From Sulfuricella sp. (GTDB lineage Bacteria > Pseudomonadota > Gammaproteobacteria > Burkholderiales > Sulfuricellaceae), in assembly GCA_019911785.1 (NCBI GenBank), contig JAIOJM010000197.1, forward strand, positions 1-17,376: a stretch of 17,376 nt of DNA, written 5' to 3'. Positions 8,035 through 16,334 of this stretch are shown here, piece by piece; the stretch's first letter is position 1, and every line of letters starts with the position of its first letter. Both the position numbers and the translations under genes were made by a program. The notes beneath the pieces were generated by a model. It was not told the DNA's origin. It did not search any database and saw nothing but the letters and a program-made list of their open reading frames with translations.

Positions 8035-8283
8035 CTACGCAGCTTCTTCGGTGTCCGGCTCGAAATGATGATAGACCATCGCTGTCGAGAGTATGCCGGG
8101 AATCCGGCTGATTTCTTCGAAAATATCTGCGGTTTCCCGGTCGCCGGGTTTTTCGATGGTGACGACCATCTTGCCTTCGGCGCTGGCGGCATGGACTTCC
8201 ACGCCGGGGATTTTTTCCAGCTGGGTGCGAACCTTGTCGATTTTGTCCGGACTGGCATGAACCACGATGCCTGAAATGTTCAT
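8035..8283 (-). CDS. napD: NapD-type chaperone
   Basis: An 82-residue cytoplasmic protein of the NapD family, which binds the Tat signal peptide of the catalytic subunit NapA and holds back export until the cofactor is in. Visible family features are the opening NISGIVVHASPDKID, the central PGVEVHAASAEGKMVVTIE strands, and the closing MVYHHFE. E. coli NapD is 87 residues and ends its fold in a similar VYH. The ATG at 8283 has AAGGT just upstream, so a longer in-frame start at 8307 is less likely. It leads a napDGH operon facing away from nirS. No NapA is encoded here, so its client must be elsewhere or different. Confidence 0.85.
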   Translation of the reverse strand: MNISGIVVHASPDKIDKVRTQLEKIPGVEVHAASAEGKMVVTIEKPGDRETADIFEEISRIPGILSTAMVYHHFEPDTEEAA

Positions 8284-8360
8284 TGTTGACCTTTGCGATA
8301 ATGACAAAATTAAATTTTAGCTGTTAGTAATCAGCTTGCGCCCAAGGTTTTTTTATCGCC

Positions 8361-8374
8361 TTGACGCAAATCAA
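8361..8374. promoter_or_regulatory. FNR/DNR-type box, napDGH side
   Basis: The sequence TTGAC-GCAA-ATCAA matches the TTGAT-N4-ATCAA consensus of FNR, Anr and Dnr regulators at nine of ten half-site positions. Its centre is about 84 bp upstream of the napD start. With a class II (-41.5) arrangement, leftward transcription would begin near 8326, and the minus strand there reads TGATTAC, a possible extended -10. Activation by low oxygen or NO is the expected effect. Which CRP/FNR member binds cannot be told from sequence. Confidence 0.7.
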
Positions 8375-8489
8375 AAAGCAGTAAATTCTCGAAAAAGAGC
8401 CGGATGCGTCCGCTCTGCTCTCTCTATAGTGAAAGCGCCGGGCTGGTCAAGGCGGCGCAGCAGAGGGTTCCGCTTAAAATTAGAAACTC

Positions 8490-10238
<1,749 letters not shown>

Positions 10239-10249
10239 TTGTCAGGTTG

Positions 10250-10277
10250 AACCCGGGGGCCGGCTCCCCGGGTTTTT
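10250..10277 (+). terminator. Rho-independent terminator after nirS
   Basis: AACCCGGGG (10250-10258) pairs perfectly with CCCCGGGTT (10266-10274) around a 7-nt loop and runs into TTT. It lies 11 bp after the nirS stop. Since related electron-transfer genes follow on the same strand, partial readthrough is likely, making nirS the most abundant transcript. Confidence 0.75.
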
Positions 10278-10324
10278 GACGCTAAACTAGGGTATTGTTA
10301 AAAATATTGGAACGGTGGCAGATC

Positions 10325-10948
10325 ATGATGAAAAATTACACTGGATACGCATGGTTGGCAGTTGGCGCCCTATTCGGCTTTTCTGTTGCAACAGGCGCAA
10401 GCGCCGATGTGAGCAAGCTGACCGAGAGTTGTGTCGGCTGTCATGGCAAGGGTGGCTCCAGCACGGAGGCGGCTATTCCGAATATCGGCGGCTATTCCGC
10501 AGAATATATGACGGGAGCCTTGAAGCTCTACAAGACCAAGGAACGACCCTGCCCGGAAGTCAAGATTCCTGGCGGTGCCAAGAAGGGCGGCAAATCAGAT
10601 ATGTGTCAGGCGGTAAAGGACTTGAGCGACGCCGACATCAAGCAAATTGCCGAATCTTTTGCCGAGCAGAAATTTGTTCGCACCCCGCAGAAGTTTGATC
10701 CGGCATTGGCGAAGAAGGGTAAAGGGCTACACGATAAGCTTTGCGAAAAATGCCACTCCGAAGGCGGCAGTGAGGCAAGCGACGATTCCGGCATTCTGGC
10801 GGGCCAGAAGATGGCTTATCTGGATGAGCAGATCAAGTTCTTCACTGAAGGTAAGCGACCTATGGCCAAAAAGATGAAGCCGAAGCTGGAAGAACTGGAC
10901 AAGGCCGGTATTGAAGCCGTTATTCATTATTACGGCAGCTTCAAGTAA
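10325..10948 (+). CDS. Dihaem c-type cytochrome, c4-like
   Basis: A 207-residue exported cytochrome. The signal peptide spans about residues 1-27 (hydrophobic WLAVGALFGFSVATG, then ASA). Two haem sites, CVGCH at 36-40 and CEKCH at 140-144, each begin a roughly 100-residue lobe, the architecture of cytochrome c4. Such proteins carry electrons in the periplasm. Directly after nirS, the obvious role is donor to NirS, comparable in position to the dihaem cytochrome of the Pseudomonas stutzeri nir operon; I have not assigned that symbol. Adjacent ATGs at 10325 and 10328 are both possible, with only a weak GGTGG upstream. An in-frame TTG at 10295 would spoil the signal peptide. The second lobe is lysine-rich. 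Confidence 0.88.
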   Translation: MMKNYTGYAWLAVGALFGFSVATGASADVSKLTESCVGCHGKGGSSTEAAIPNIGGYSAEYMTGALKLYKTKERPCPEVKIPGGAKKGGKSDMCQAVKDLSDADIKQIAESFAEQKFVRTPQKFDPALAKKGKGLHDKLCEKCHSEGGSEASDDSGILAGQKMAYLDEQIKFFTEGKRPMAKKMKPKLEELDKAGIEAVIHYYGSFK

Positions 10949-10977
10949 TACGCATGACGCTGGCTTGATCGATGGCG

Positions 10978-11001
10978 CCTGGGAGGCGCAAGCTTCCCAG
11001 G
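10978..11001 (+). other. Intergenic hairpin after the c4-like cytochrome gene
   Basis: CCTGGGA (10978-10984) pairs with TCCCAGG (10995-11001), with possible inner GC pairs around the loop. There is no T run, so it looks more like a processing or stability hairpin than a terminator. It lies 30 bp after the cytochrome stop. Confidence 0.5.
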
Positions 11002-11045
11002 TATATTCGGAAGAAAAATTGAGCAATTGAGAATTTGAAAATGGC

Positions 11046-11072
11046 GCCGTATGGCGTGTTCGGCAATACGGC
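11046..11072 (+). other. Second hairpin in the nirT leader
   Basis: GCCGTAT (11046-11052) pairs perfectly with ATACGGC (11066-11072) around a 13-nt loop. It sits about 50 bp before the nirT start, in a 172-bp gap that otherwise shows no gene. It could protect or delimit the nirT transcript. Confidence 0.45.
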
Positions 11073-11120
11073 ATTTCAACTGGTTGAATGCGGCTGTAGC
11101 ACCAAATTAAAGGGTTCGGC

Positions 11121-11711
11121 ATGTCGGATGCACAAAATTCTGGTAAAGGCTGGTGGGCGGCGCTGCGTAGCCCTAGCGCCCGTTATTCGTTGTTGACGTT
11201 GCTGGGCGGGGGCTTCATTGCGGGTATCGTTTTCTGGGGGGGCTTCAATACCGCGATGGAAGCGACTAACACGCTCGAGTTTTGTCTTTCCTGCCACGAG
11301 ATGAAGAATACCGTTTATCAGGAATACAAAACAACCATTCATGCCTCGAATCGCACCGGCGTGCGCGCCGTCTGTTCCGATTGCCACGTTCCCAAGGACT
11401 GGATTCACAAGATGCAGCGCAAGATTCAGGCGAGCGGGGAAGTATGGGGCAAGCTGACGGGCACCATCGATACCAAGGAAAAATTCGAGGCCAAACGGCT
11501 GGAATTGGCGAAGCATGAATGGGCCAGAATGAAGAACTCGGATTCGCGCGAATGTCGCAACTGCCATAGCTACGCGGGGATGAATATGGAGGTGCAAGAC
11601 AAGATGGCCAAGAAGAAACATGTTCAGGCCGCAGAGCCAGGCTCCAGCAAGACTTGTATAGACTGCCATAAGGGCATTGCTCATAAGCTGCCCGAAGGCG
11701 CACCCGAATAA
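11121..11711 (+). CDS. nirT: NapC/NirT family tetrahaem quinol dehydrogenase
   Basis: A 196-residue membrane-anchored cytochrome that oxidises quinol and passes electrons to periplasmic reductases. One N-terminal transmembrane helix spans about residues 22-42. Four haem sites follow: CLSCH 55-59, CSDCH 85-89, CRNCH 145-149 and CIDCH 179-183. The first is followed by E60-M61, in keeping with the Met-ligated quinol-site haem of this family. Length is typical for NapC/NirT (about 190-200). AAAGGG at 11109-11114 precedes the ATG. Its place in the nir operon favours NirT, electron delivery toward NirS, over NapC. The napDGH operon next door lacks a napC, however, so a shared role is possible. Confidence 0.9.
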   Translation: MSDAQNSGKGWWAALRSPSARYSLLTLLGGGFIAGIVFWGGFNTAMEATNTLEFCLSCHEMKNTVYQEYKTTIHASNRTGVRAVCSDCHVPKDWIHKMQRKIQASGEVWGKLTGTIDTKEKFEAKRLELAKHEWARMKNSDSRECRNCHSYAGMNMEVQDKMAKKKHVQAAEPGSSKTCIDCHKGIAHKLPEGAPE

Positions 11712-11802
11712 AGACTGGGGCGGGTCTGATTCAAAAGCGCCAAGACGGTGTAAATGTTTGAAGGGAATATGCCCGGACGACGCGCCTGAATAGATGATGC
11801 CC

Positions 11803-11820
11803 GGGGAGCTTTTGCTCCCC
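11803..11820 (+). terminator. Perfect hairpin after nirT
   Basis: GGGGAGC (11803-11809) pairs perfectly with GCTCCCC (11814-11820) around a TTTT loop, about 90 bp after the nirT stop. No T run follows, so it may act as a stability or processing element or as a weak terminator. Confidence 0.55.
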
Positions 11821-11895
11821 GATGCATTCTTGAGGGGCAGAATTTAAGTAATCTTGTTCAATGGTTGTGAAATCAATTGTGATAAAGGGAATGCG

Positions 11896-12807
11896 ATGAT
11901 CAAGCCTCTGATTGCTGTTTCTGCATTAAGCCTGGCCATGGCGGGTGCCATTGGGCCTGTATTCGCCGCCGATGTGGGCCAGGCGCCCGCCAAGAAAATT
12001 GTCGTGTTTTACCCGGGTAGTTCGGGTATGGAATGGATACTGACGGGCACCGAACATGGGGGCGCAAAGGCTATCAAAAAAGGCGAGCCGTGCACGGGCT
12101 GCCATGTCGATGAGAAATCCGGGATGAACGAGTCAGCCGAAATTGGAGCAAAAATTCTTTCCGGGGCAAAATCCAAGAACGCGGCACTCGAGCCCGACCC
12201 GATCAAGGGCAAGCCGGGCAGCATTCCGGTGAGCGTGCAGGCATCTCATGATGCTGATAACCTGTATCTACGCTTCACCTGGAAGAATACCGGCTTTCTT
12301 AGCGGCAACAAGATGGATCCTGACAACCCCCTCAAGCTGGCGGTCATGCTGGAAGAGATCGGCAAGGTCGAGCTTGATTCCACGGGGGGGTGCTGGGCGA
12401 CTTGTCATAACGACGTGCGCACCATGCCCGGTGTCAAGGATGACAAGAAAACCAAATATGTTAAAGACGGCAATTTGGCTACGGGCAAGTTTTTCGATCT
12501 CTTTCAGTTCAGGAGCGGCAGTGGACAGAAGATGGTCGATGGACATATCGCAGACAAGCGCGTGATGGAAGGTGGCATGGCGCTGCAGGAAGCCAAGGGT
12601 GAGCTGAGTGGCGATACCTGGACGGTTAATTTTACGCGCAAGCTCAAAGGCGGTGATGGTGACGTGACGCTGCAGCCCGGCAAGGAATACAATTTCGGCT
12701 TTGCCATTCATGATGACCATACTGTAGGCCGTTACCACTATGTCTCATTCGGCTACACGCTCGGCCTGGATAATGCGGGCGCCAGTATCAACGCAGTAAA
12801 ACAATAA
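11896..12807 (+). CDS. Ethylbenzene-dehydrogenase-like haem protein with N-terminal haem c site
   Basis: A 303-residue exported protein. The signal peptide covers about residues 1-25 (ISALSLAMAG-like core, then VFAAD). CTGCH at 66-70 is a normal haem c site. From about residue 110 the sequence resembles the haem-binding domain of ethylbenzene dehydrogenase / DMSO-reductase family gamma subunits: HDADNLYLRFTW early, and FAIHDDHTVGRYHYVSFGY around 268-286. Those subunits bind a b-type haem and relay electrons. A second cysteine motif, CWATCH at 166-171, has three residues between the cysteines rather than two. The ATG at 11896 follows AAAGGGAA (11884-11891). No molybdoenzyme subunit is nearby, so it probably acts as a periplasmic electron carrier for the nir system. 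Exact function unknown. Confidence 0.75.
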   Translation: MIKPLIAVSALSLAMAGAIGPVFAADVGQAPAKKIVVFYPGSSGMEWILTGTEHGGAKAIKKGEPCTGCHVDEKSGMNESAEIGAKILSGAKSKNAALEPDPIKGKPGSIPVSVQASHDADNLYLRFTWKNTGFLSGNKMDPDNPLKLAVMLEEIGKVELDSTGGCWATCHNDVRTMPGVKDDKKTKYVKDGNLATGKFFDLFQFRSGSGQKMVDGHIADKRVMEGGMALQEAKGELSGDTWTVNFTRKLKGGDGDVTLQPGKEYNFGFAIHDDHTVGRYHYVSFGYTLGLDNAGASINAVKQ

Positions 12808-12816
12808 TTCAAGCAC

Positions 12817-12836
12817 GGGCGGGGCTGGCTCCGCCC
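12817..12836 (+). terminator. Hairpin after the haem-protein gene
   Basis: GGGCGG (12817-12822) pairs with CCGCCC (12831-12836), extended inward by two weaker pairs around a 4-nt loop, and is followed by TTATTC. It begins 10 bp after the stop codon and looks like an intrinsic terminator, possibly leaky. Confidence 0.6.
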
Positions 12837-12922
12837 TTATTCACGCTGTAGTATTCAAGAAAAGGGGATGCGGCCCGCGTCGTTGCGGGTATTTCCGTTT
12901 TTGCGAAGAGGAGTGAGTGGCG

Positions 12923-13261
12923 ATGAATTCCATAGCGATCCGAAGGTTCAGGAATGCGGCTGCCGCCGCACTGGTTCTGACGGTTGGCCTGGCTCATGCG
13001 GGCGAGGTGGTCGAGGTCAGCATCGAGAAAATGAAGTTCGAGCCGCAGCAGATCAAAATCAAGCCGGGCACCACGGTCAAGTGGGTCAATAATGAGAAAC
13101 GTAACAACCATTCCGTCTGGTTCCAGAAAGAGGGCTTCCCGGAATCCGAACGGTTTTTCCCCGGAGAGTCCTGGCAGCGCACTTTTGATAAACCGGGTGT
13201 TTTCCCTTACATTTGCGGACCTCATCCTGAAATGACCGGAGTAGTGGAAGTTGCCGAATAG
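12923..13261 (+). CDS. Small type 1 copper protein (plastocyanin/amicyanin-like cupredoxin)
   Basis: A 112-residue periplasmic blue copper protein. The signal peptide runs to about residue 26 (ALVLTVGLAHA). Residues 28-112 form a single cupredoxin domain with EKMKFEPQQIKIKPGTTVKW and the type 1 copper ligands His63, Cys98, His101 and Met104 in the CX2HX2M arrangement of amicyanin-type proteins. It would shuttle single electrons, most simply to NirS, as azurins do. A GTG at 12917 and the ATG at 12923 are both in frame near the purine-rich AGAGGAG at 12907-12913; ATG is preferred. A 5-bp GC hairpin (12874-12889) lies in its leader. The nirC start overlaps its last 11 bases, so the two are probably translated together. 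Confidence 0.88.
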   Translation: MNSIAIRRFRNAAAAALVLTVGLAHAGEVVEVSIEKMKFEPQQIKIKPGTTVKWVNNEKRNNHSVWFQKEGFPESERFFPGESWQRTFDKPGVFPYICGPHPEMTGVVEVAE

Positions 13262-13586
13262 TTTTTCCCGGATTTGCCGGATCAGCGCGTTATTGCTCTC
13301 GGCGGTTTTCCCCGGCTTGGTCTTTGCCGATTTGCCTTCTCCCGCGCGCCAGGCGGAGTTACTCAATCTGGTGCGCCAGGATTGCGGCTCCTGCCACGGG
13401 CTGCGGCTTGAGGGCGGACTCGGTCTGCCGCTTACCCCGCAAGCGCTCAAGGAAAAGTCCCCCGAGGCACTCAGGCAAACTATCCTGCACGGGCGCGGCG
13501 GCACCCCGATGCCACCGTGGAACCCCTTCCTGACCGAGGCCGAGGCCGGCTGGATTGTAGAAACCCTGCTGAAAGGACTACCCTGA
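13251..13586 (+). CDS. nirC: Monohaem cytochrome c (NirC, cytochrome c55X)
   Basis: A 111-residue exported cytochrome. The N-terminus has a Sec signal (SALLLSAVFPGLVFA, cleavage near residue 26). CGSCH at 45-49 binds haem c, and Met87 in GGTPMPPW is the likely sixth ligand. NirC donates electrons to NirS and has been linked to haem d1 maturation. Its place directly before nirF is the standard order. The start is a TTG at 13251 overlapping the cupredoxin gene. No in-frame ATG precedes the signal peptide, so this start is inferred from the protein and from likely translational coupling. The stop is one base before nirF. Confidence 0.88.
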   Translation: MPNSFSRICRISALLLSAVFPGLVFADLPSPARQAELLNLVRQDCGSCHGLRLEGGLGLPLTPQALKEKSPEALRQTILHGRGGTPMPPWNPFLTEAEAGWIVETLLKGLP

Positions 13587-13587
13587 A

Positions 13588-14763
13588 ATGCGCAAGTTGA
13601 CCGCGATTCCCTTTATTCTCCTGCTGATGTTTTTGCAAGGCTGTGCTTCCACCCCCCCGCGCGGCACTGGCGACCTTGGCGTAGTGATCGAGCGCGCTGT
13701 GGGCAGCATCCAGGTGGTGGAAACCACCGGCCGCACGCGGCTTGGGCAAATCACCGGTCTGGGCGACCTGTCCCATGCCTCGGTCAATTATTCCCGCGAC
13801 GAGCGCTATGCGTATATTTTTGGCCGCGATGGCGGCCTGACCAAGGTCGATTTGCTCGAAATGCGCATCGTCAAGCGCGTGATGCAGTCTGGCAACAGCA
13901 TAGGCGGCGCGATTTCGCAGGATGGCAAGCTGGTTGCGGTGGCTAACTACACCCCCGGTGGCGTGAAGGTGTTCGATGCCGTTACGCTCGAACTGGTAGC
14001 CGATATTCCCGCGCTGGATGACAACGGCAAGCCGTCCAAGGTGATCGGGCTGGTGGATGCGCCCGGCAACCGCTTCGTGTTCAGCCTGTTCGAAGCCGGT
14101 GAAATCTGGCTGGCCGATCTGCGCGTGCCGGCCCAGCCCGCATTGACCAAATTCAAAAATGTCGGCAAGGAACCTTATGACGCGATGATCACTGCCGACG
14201 GGCGCTATTATCTGGCCGGATTGTTCGGCGAGGACGGGTTGGCGTTGCTGGATTTATGGGATCTGAAGGCGGGTGTGAAGCGGGTGCTGAACGGTTACGG
14301 CAAGGGCGAGCAGAAGCTGCCGGTATACAAGATGCCGCACCTGGAAGGCTGGGCGGCTACCGGCAACGAGTTGCTGGTGCCGGCGGTGGGACGTCACGAG
14401 GTGCTGGTCGTCGACCAGGGTAACTGGAAAGAAGTCGGGCGCATCCCCGTCCATGGTCAGCCGGTATTCGTCGTGGCGCGGCCCGACAATCGCCAGGTAT
14501 GGGTCAATTTCGCCTTTCCGCATAACGACGTGGTGCAGGTGATCGATGTGCCAAGCCGCGCCATCGTGAAAACCCTGAAACCGGGCAAGGCGGTGCTGCA
14601 CCTGGAGTTCACCCCGAGGGGCGAGCAGGTCTGGATTTCGGTGCGCGACGAAGACCGGGTGGAGATTTACGATACCGAAACCTTCGGGAAAATCGGTGAA
14701 TTGCCGGCCGACAAGCCCAGCGGTATTTTCTTTACGCCGCGCGCCCACCGGATCGGCCTGTAA
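13588..14763 (+). CDS. nirF: Haem d1 biosynthesis lipoprotein NirF
   Basis: A 391-residue propeller protein related in sequence to the d1 domain of NirS, acting in a late step of haem d1 synthesis in the periplasm. The N-terminus is a lipoprotein signal: MRKLTAIPF, hydrophobic core, then LQGC with Cys19 as the lipidation site. Ala at +2 argues against inner-membrane retention. His63 in LSHASVNYSRDERYAYIFGRD aligns with the d1-ligand region of NirS ([18 protein letters not shown]) and probably corresponds to the functionally important His of characterised NirF. Length is normal (about 390). It starts one base after the nirC stop, with AAAGGA inside the end of nirC. Confidence 0.94.
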   Translation: MRKLTAIPFILLLMFLQGCASTPPRGTGDLGVVIERAVGSIQVVETTGRTRLGQITGLGDLSHASVNYSRDERYAYIFGRDGGLTKVDLLEMRIVKRVMQSGNSIGGAISQDGKLVAVANYTPGGVKVFDAVTLELVADIPALDDNGKPSKVIGLVDAPGNRFVFSLFEAGEIWLADLRVPAQPALTKFKNVGKEPYDAMITADGRYYLAGLFGEDGLALLDLWDLKAGVKRVLNGYGKGEQKLPVYKMPHLEGWAATGNELLVPAVGRHEVLVVDQGNWKEVGRIPVHGQPVFVVARPDNRQVWVNFAFPHNDVVQVIDVPSRAIVKTLKPGKAVLHLEFTPRGEQVWISVRDEDRVEIYDTETFGKIGELPADKPSGIFFTPRAHRIGL

Positions 14764-14778
14764 CTAGAGGGAGCAAAC

Positions 14779-14792
14779 TTGATCTAAAGCAA
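14779..14792. promoter_or_regulatory. Possible internal FNR/DNR-like box before nirDL
   Basis: The sequence TTGAT-CTAA-AGCAA matches the FNR/DNR consensus at nine of ten half-site positions. It lies in the 78-bp nirF-nirDL gap of an otherwise tight operon. A -41.5 promoter would start near 14827, only 15 nt before nirDL, and no good -10 is visible, so this may be a relic or a repressing site. Confidence 0.35.
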
Positions 14793-14841
14793 GGTCCGCA
14801 CTCCGCAAGTGGGGCACACTGGTTGCAACTGGGGGCCAACC

Positions 14842-15882
14842 ATGACGGAACTTGAACTGCATCTTCTCAATGATTACCAGCGCGATTTTCCGCTGGTGCC
14901 GGCACCGTTCGGCGTGATGGCCGGACGTTTGGGCGTGAGTGAAGCCGATGTGCTGGAAACGCTGATTCAGCTTCAGGCGTGCGGTGCGGTGAGCCGGGTG
15001 GGGGCGGTGTTCAGGCCGCACAGCATCGGTTCTAGCGCGCTTGCCGCGCTCGCCGTTCCTGCGGCGGAGCTCGACGAAGTGGCGCAGCTGGTGAATGGCT
15101 ACGCCGAAGTGAATCACAACTATGAACGCGAGCACCGCTATAACCTGTGGTTCGTCGTCACCGCCGCCGATGAGGCCCGGGTGCGCGAGGTGCTGGGCGA
15201 GATCGAGCATCGTACCGGCTGCCCGCTCCTGCATTTGCCGATGCTCGAAGATTATCACATCGATCTCGGCTTCGACCTGGTCCAGCCGCATCAGGGGCAA
15301 CGCAGCGCTACCGCAAGGCGTGCCCCCTCCCCGTCGGATACCCTGCACCGGGCGGCGGTGCCGCAGCCATGCGAAACCGCGCTGATTGGCGCGGTTCAGC
15401 AGGGACTGCCGCTGGTGCCGCGTCCCTACGCGGAGATCGGGGCGGCCATCGGCCTCACCGAGAGCGAAGTGATCGCCGGGCTCGCGCATTTGTCGGAACA
15501 GGGCATCATCAAGCGCATGGGGGTGGTGGTGCGCCACCATGAGCTCGGCTACCGCGCCAACGCGATGGTGGTGTGGGATATTCCCGACGACCGGGTCAGC
15601 GCGCTGGGGCACTGTGTCGGCAAGTTCGATTTTGTCACCCTGTGTTACCGGCGGCCGCGGCGTTTGCCGGCCTGGCGCTACAATCTGTTTACCATGATCC
15701 ACGGCCAGGACCGCGACGAAGTGCTGAGTCTCGTGGCCCAACTGAAGGAGCGGTGCGGCCTGCAGGACATTGCCCACGAAGTGCTGTTCAGCCGTCGCCG
15801 CTTCAAGCAATGCGGTGCCCGCTACGTGGCAGATTCGGCCCCGGAGCAGGCCGCCCCGCGCAACGCGGCCAGCGGGAGCTGA
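14842..15882 (+). CDS. nirDL: Fused sirohaem decarboxylase subunits NirD-NirL
   Basis: A 346-residue cytoplasmic protein with two copies of the NirD/L/G/H (AhbA/AhbB, Lrp-like) fold joined by a Pro/Ala/Arg-rich linker at about 152-178. The NirD half (1-150) has an N-terminal winged-helix part and NHNYEREHRYNLWFVV (HNYER 92-96). The NirL half (178-330) ends in LCYRRPRRLPAWRYN (CYRRP 268-272). These proteins decarboxylate the C12 and C18 acetate groups of sirohaem on the way to haem d1. The ATG at 14842 follows GGGGG (14830-14834). An in-frame GTG at 14809 is less likely. The nirDL fusion is known in other denitrifiers. The tail after about 330 is Ala-rich and looks unstructured. Confidence 0.92.
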   Translation: MTELELHLLNDYQRDFPLVPAPFGVMAGRLGVSEADVLETLIQLQACGAVSRVGAVFRPHSIGSSALAALAVPAAELDEVAQLVNGYAEVNHNYEREHRYNLWFVVTAADEARVREVLGEIEHRTGCPLLHLPMLEDYHIDLGFDLVQPHQGQRSATARRAPSPSDTLHRAAVPQPCETALIGAVQQGLPLVPRPYAEIGAAIGLTESEVIAGLAHLSEQGIIKRMGVVVRHHELGYRANAMVVWDIPDDRVSALGHCVGKFDFVTLCYRRPRRLPAWRYNLFTMIHGQDRDEVLSLVAQLKERCGLQDIAHEVLFSRRRFKQCGARYVADSAPEQAAPRNAASGS

Positions 15883-15890
15883 ATATTCCG

Positions 15891-16334
15891 ATGGATGAAC
15901 TGGACCGGGCAATCGTCAATTCCCTGCAGGGCGGCTTCCCCGTCTGCGACCGCCCCTTTGCCGAGGTCGCGGCGCGGCTCCAGACCACCGAGCAGGAGCT
16001 GATTTCCCGGGTTGACCTGCTTCTCAAGCAGGGGGTTCTCTCCCGCTTCGGTCCGATGTACCACGCCGAGCGCATGGGCGGGAGCCTGAGCCTGGCAGCG
16101 ATGAAAATCCCGGAGTCCGATTTCGAGCGGGTGGCGGAAATCGTCAACGCGATGCCGGAGGTTGCACACAACTATGCGCGCGACCATGTGCTCAGCATGT
16201 GGTTCGTGCTCGCCACCGAAACGCCGCAGGATCATGCGGCGGCGCTCAGGAAGATCGAACGGGAAACCGGATACACGGTCTACGACATGCCGAAGATCAA
16301 GGAGTATTTTGTCGGGCTGAGGCTGGCGGTATGA
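15891..16334 (+). CDS. nirG: Sirohaem decarboxylase subunit NirG
   Basis: A 147-residue Lrp-like protein of the NirD/L/G/H family, part of the sirohaem decarboxylase that yields 12,18-didecarboxysirohaem for haem d1. An N-terminal helix-turn-helix-like region (about 20-55) is followed by VAHNYARDHVLSMWFVL, in which HNYAR (93-97) matches the HNYER of NirD. This separates it from the CYxRP type of NirL and NirH. It begins eight bases after the nirDL stop, with GGAG (15875-15878) somewhat distant at 12 bases. It overlaps nirH by four bases (ATGA). Confidence 0.9.
   Translation: MDELDRAIVNSLQGGFPVCDRPFAEVAARLQTTEQELISRVDLLLKQGVLSRFGPMYHAERMGGSLSLAAMKIPESDFERVAEIVNAMPEVAHNYARDHVLSMWFVLATETPQDHAAALRKIERETGYTVYDMPKIKEYFVGLRLAV

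Noticed and set aside
7450..8274. A 274-codon plus-strand frame opposite napG and napD
   Set aside because: Antisense to four intact iron-sulfur motifs of NapG and to NapD; no family features.
11865..11876. FNR-like TTGTG..ATCAA before the haem-protein gene
   Set aside because: The half sites are separated by two bases rather than four, so the dimer spacing is wrong.
14764..15912. A 382-codon open frame on the minus strand opposite nirDL
   Set aside because: Antisense to the well-supported NirDL fusion; low-complexity composition and no recognisable domain.
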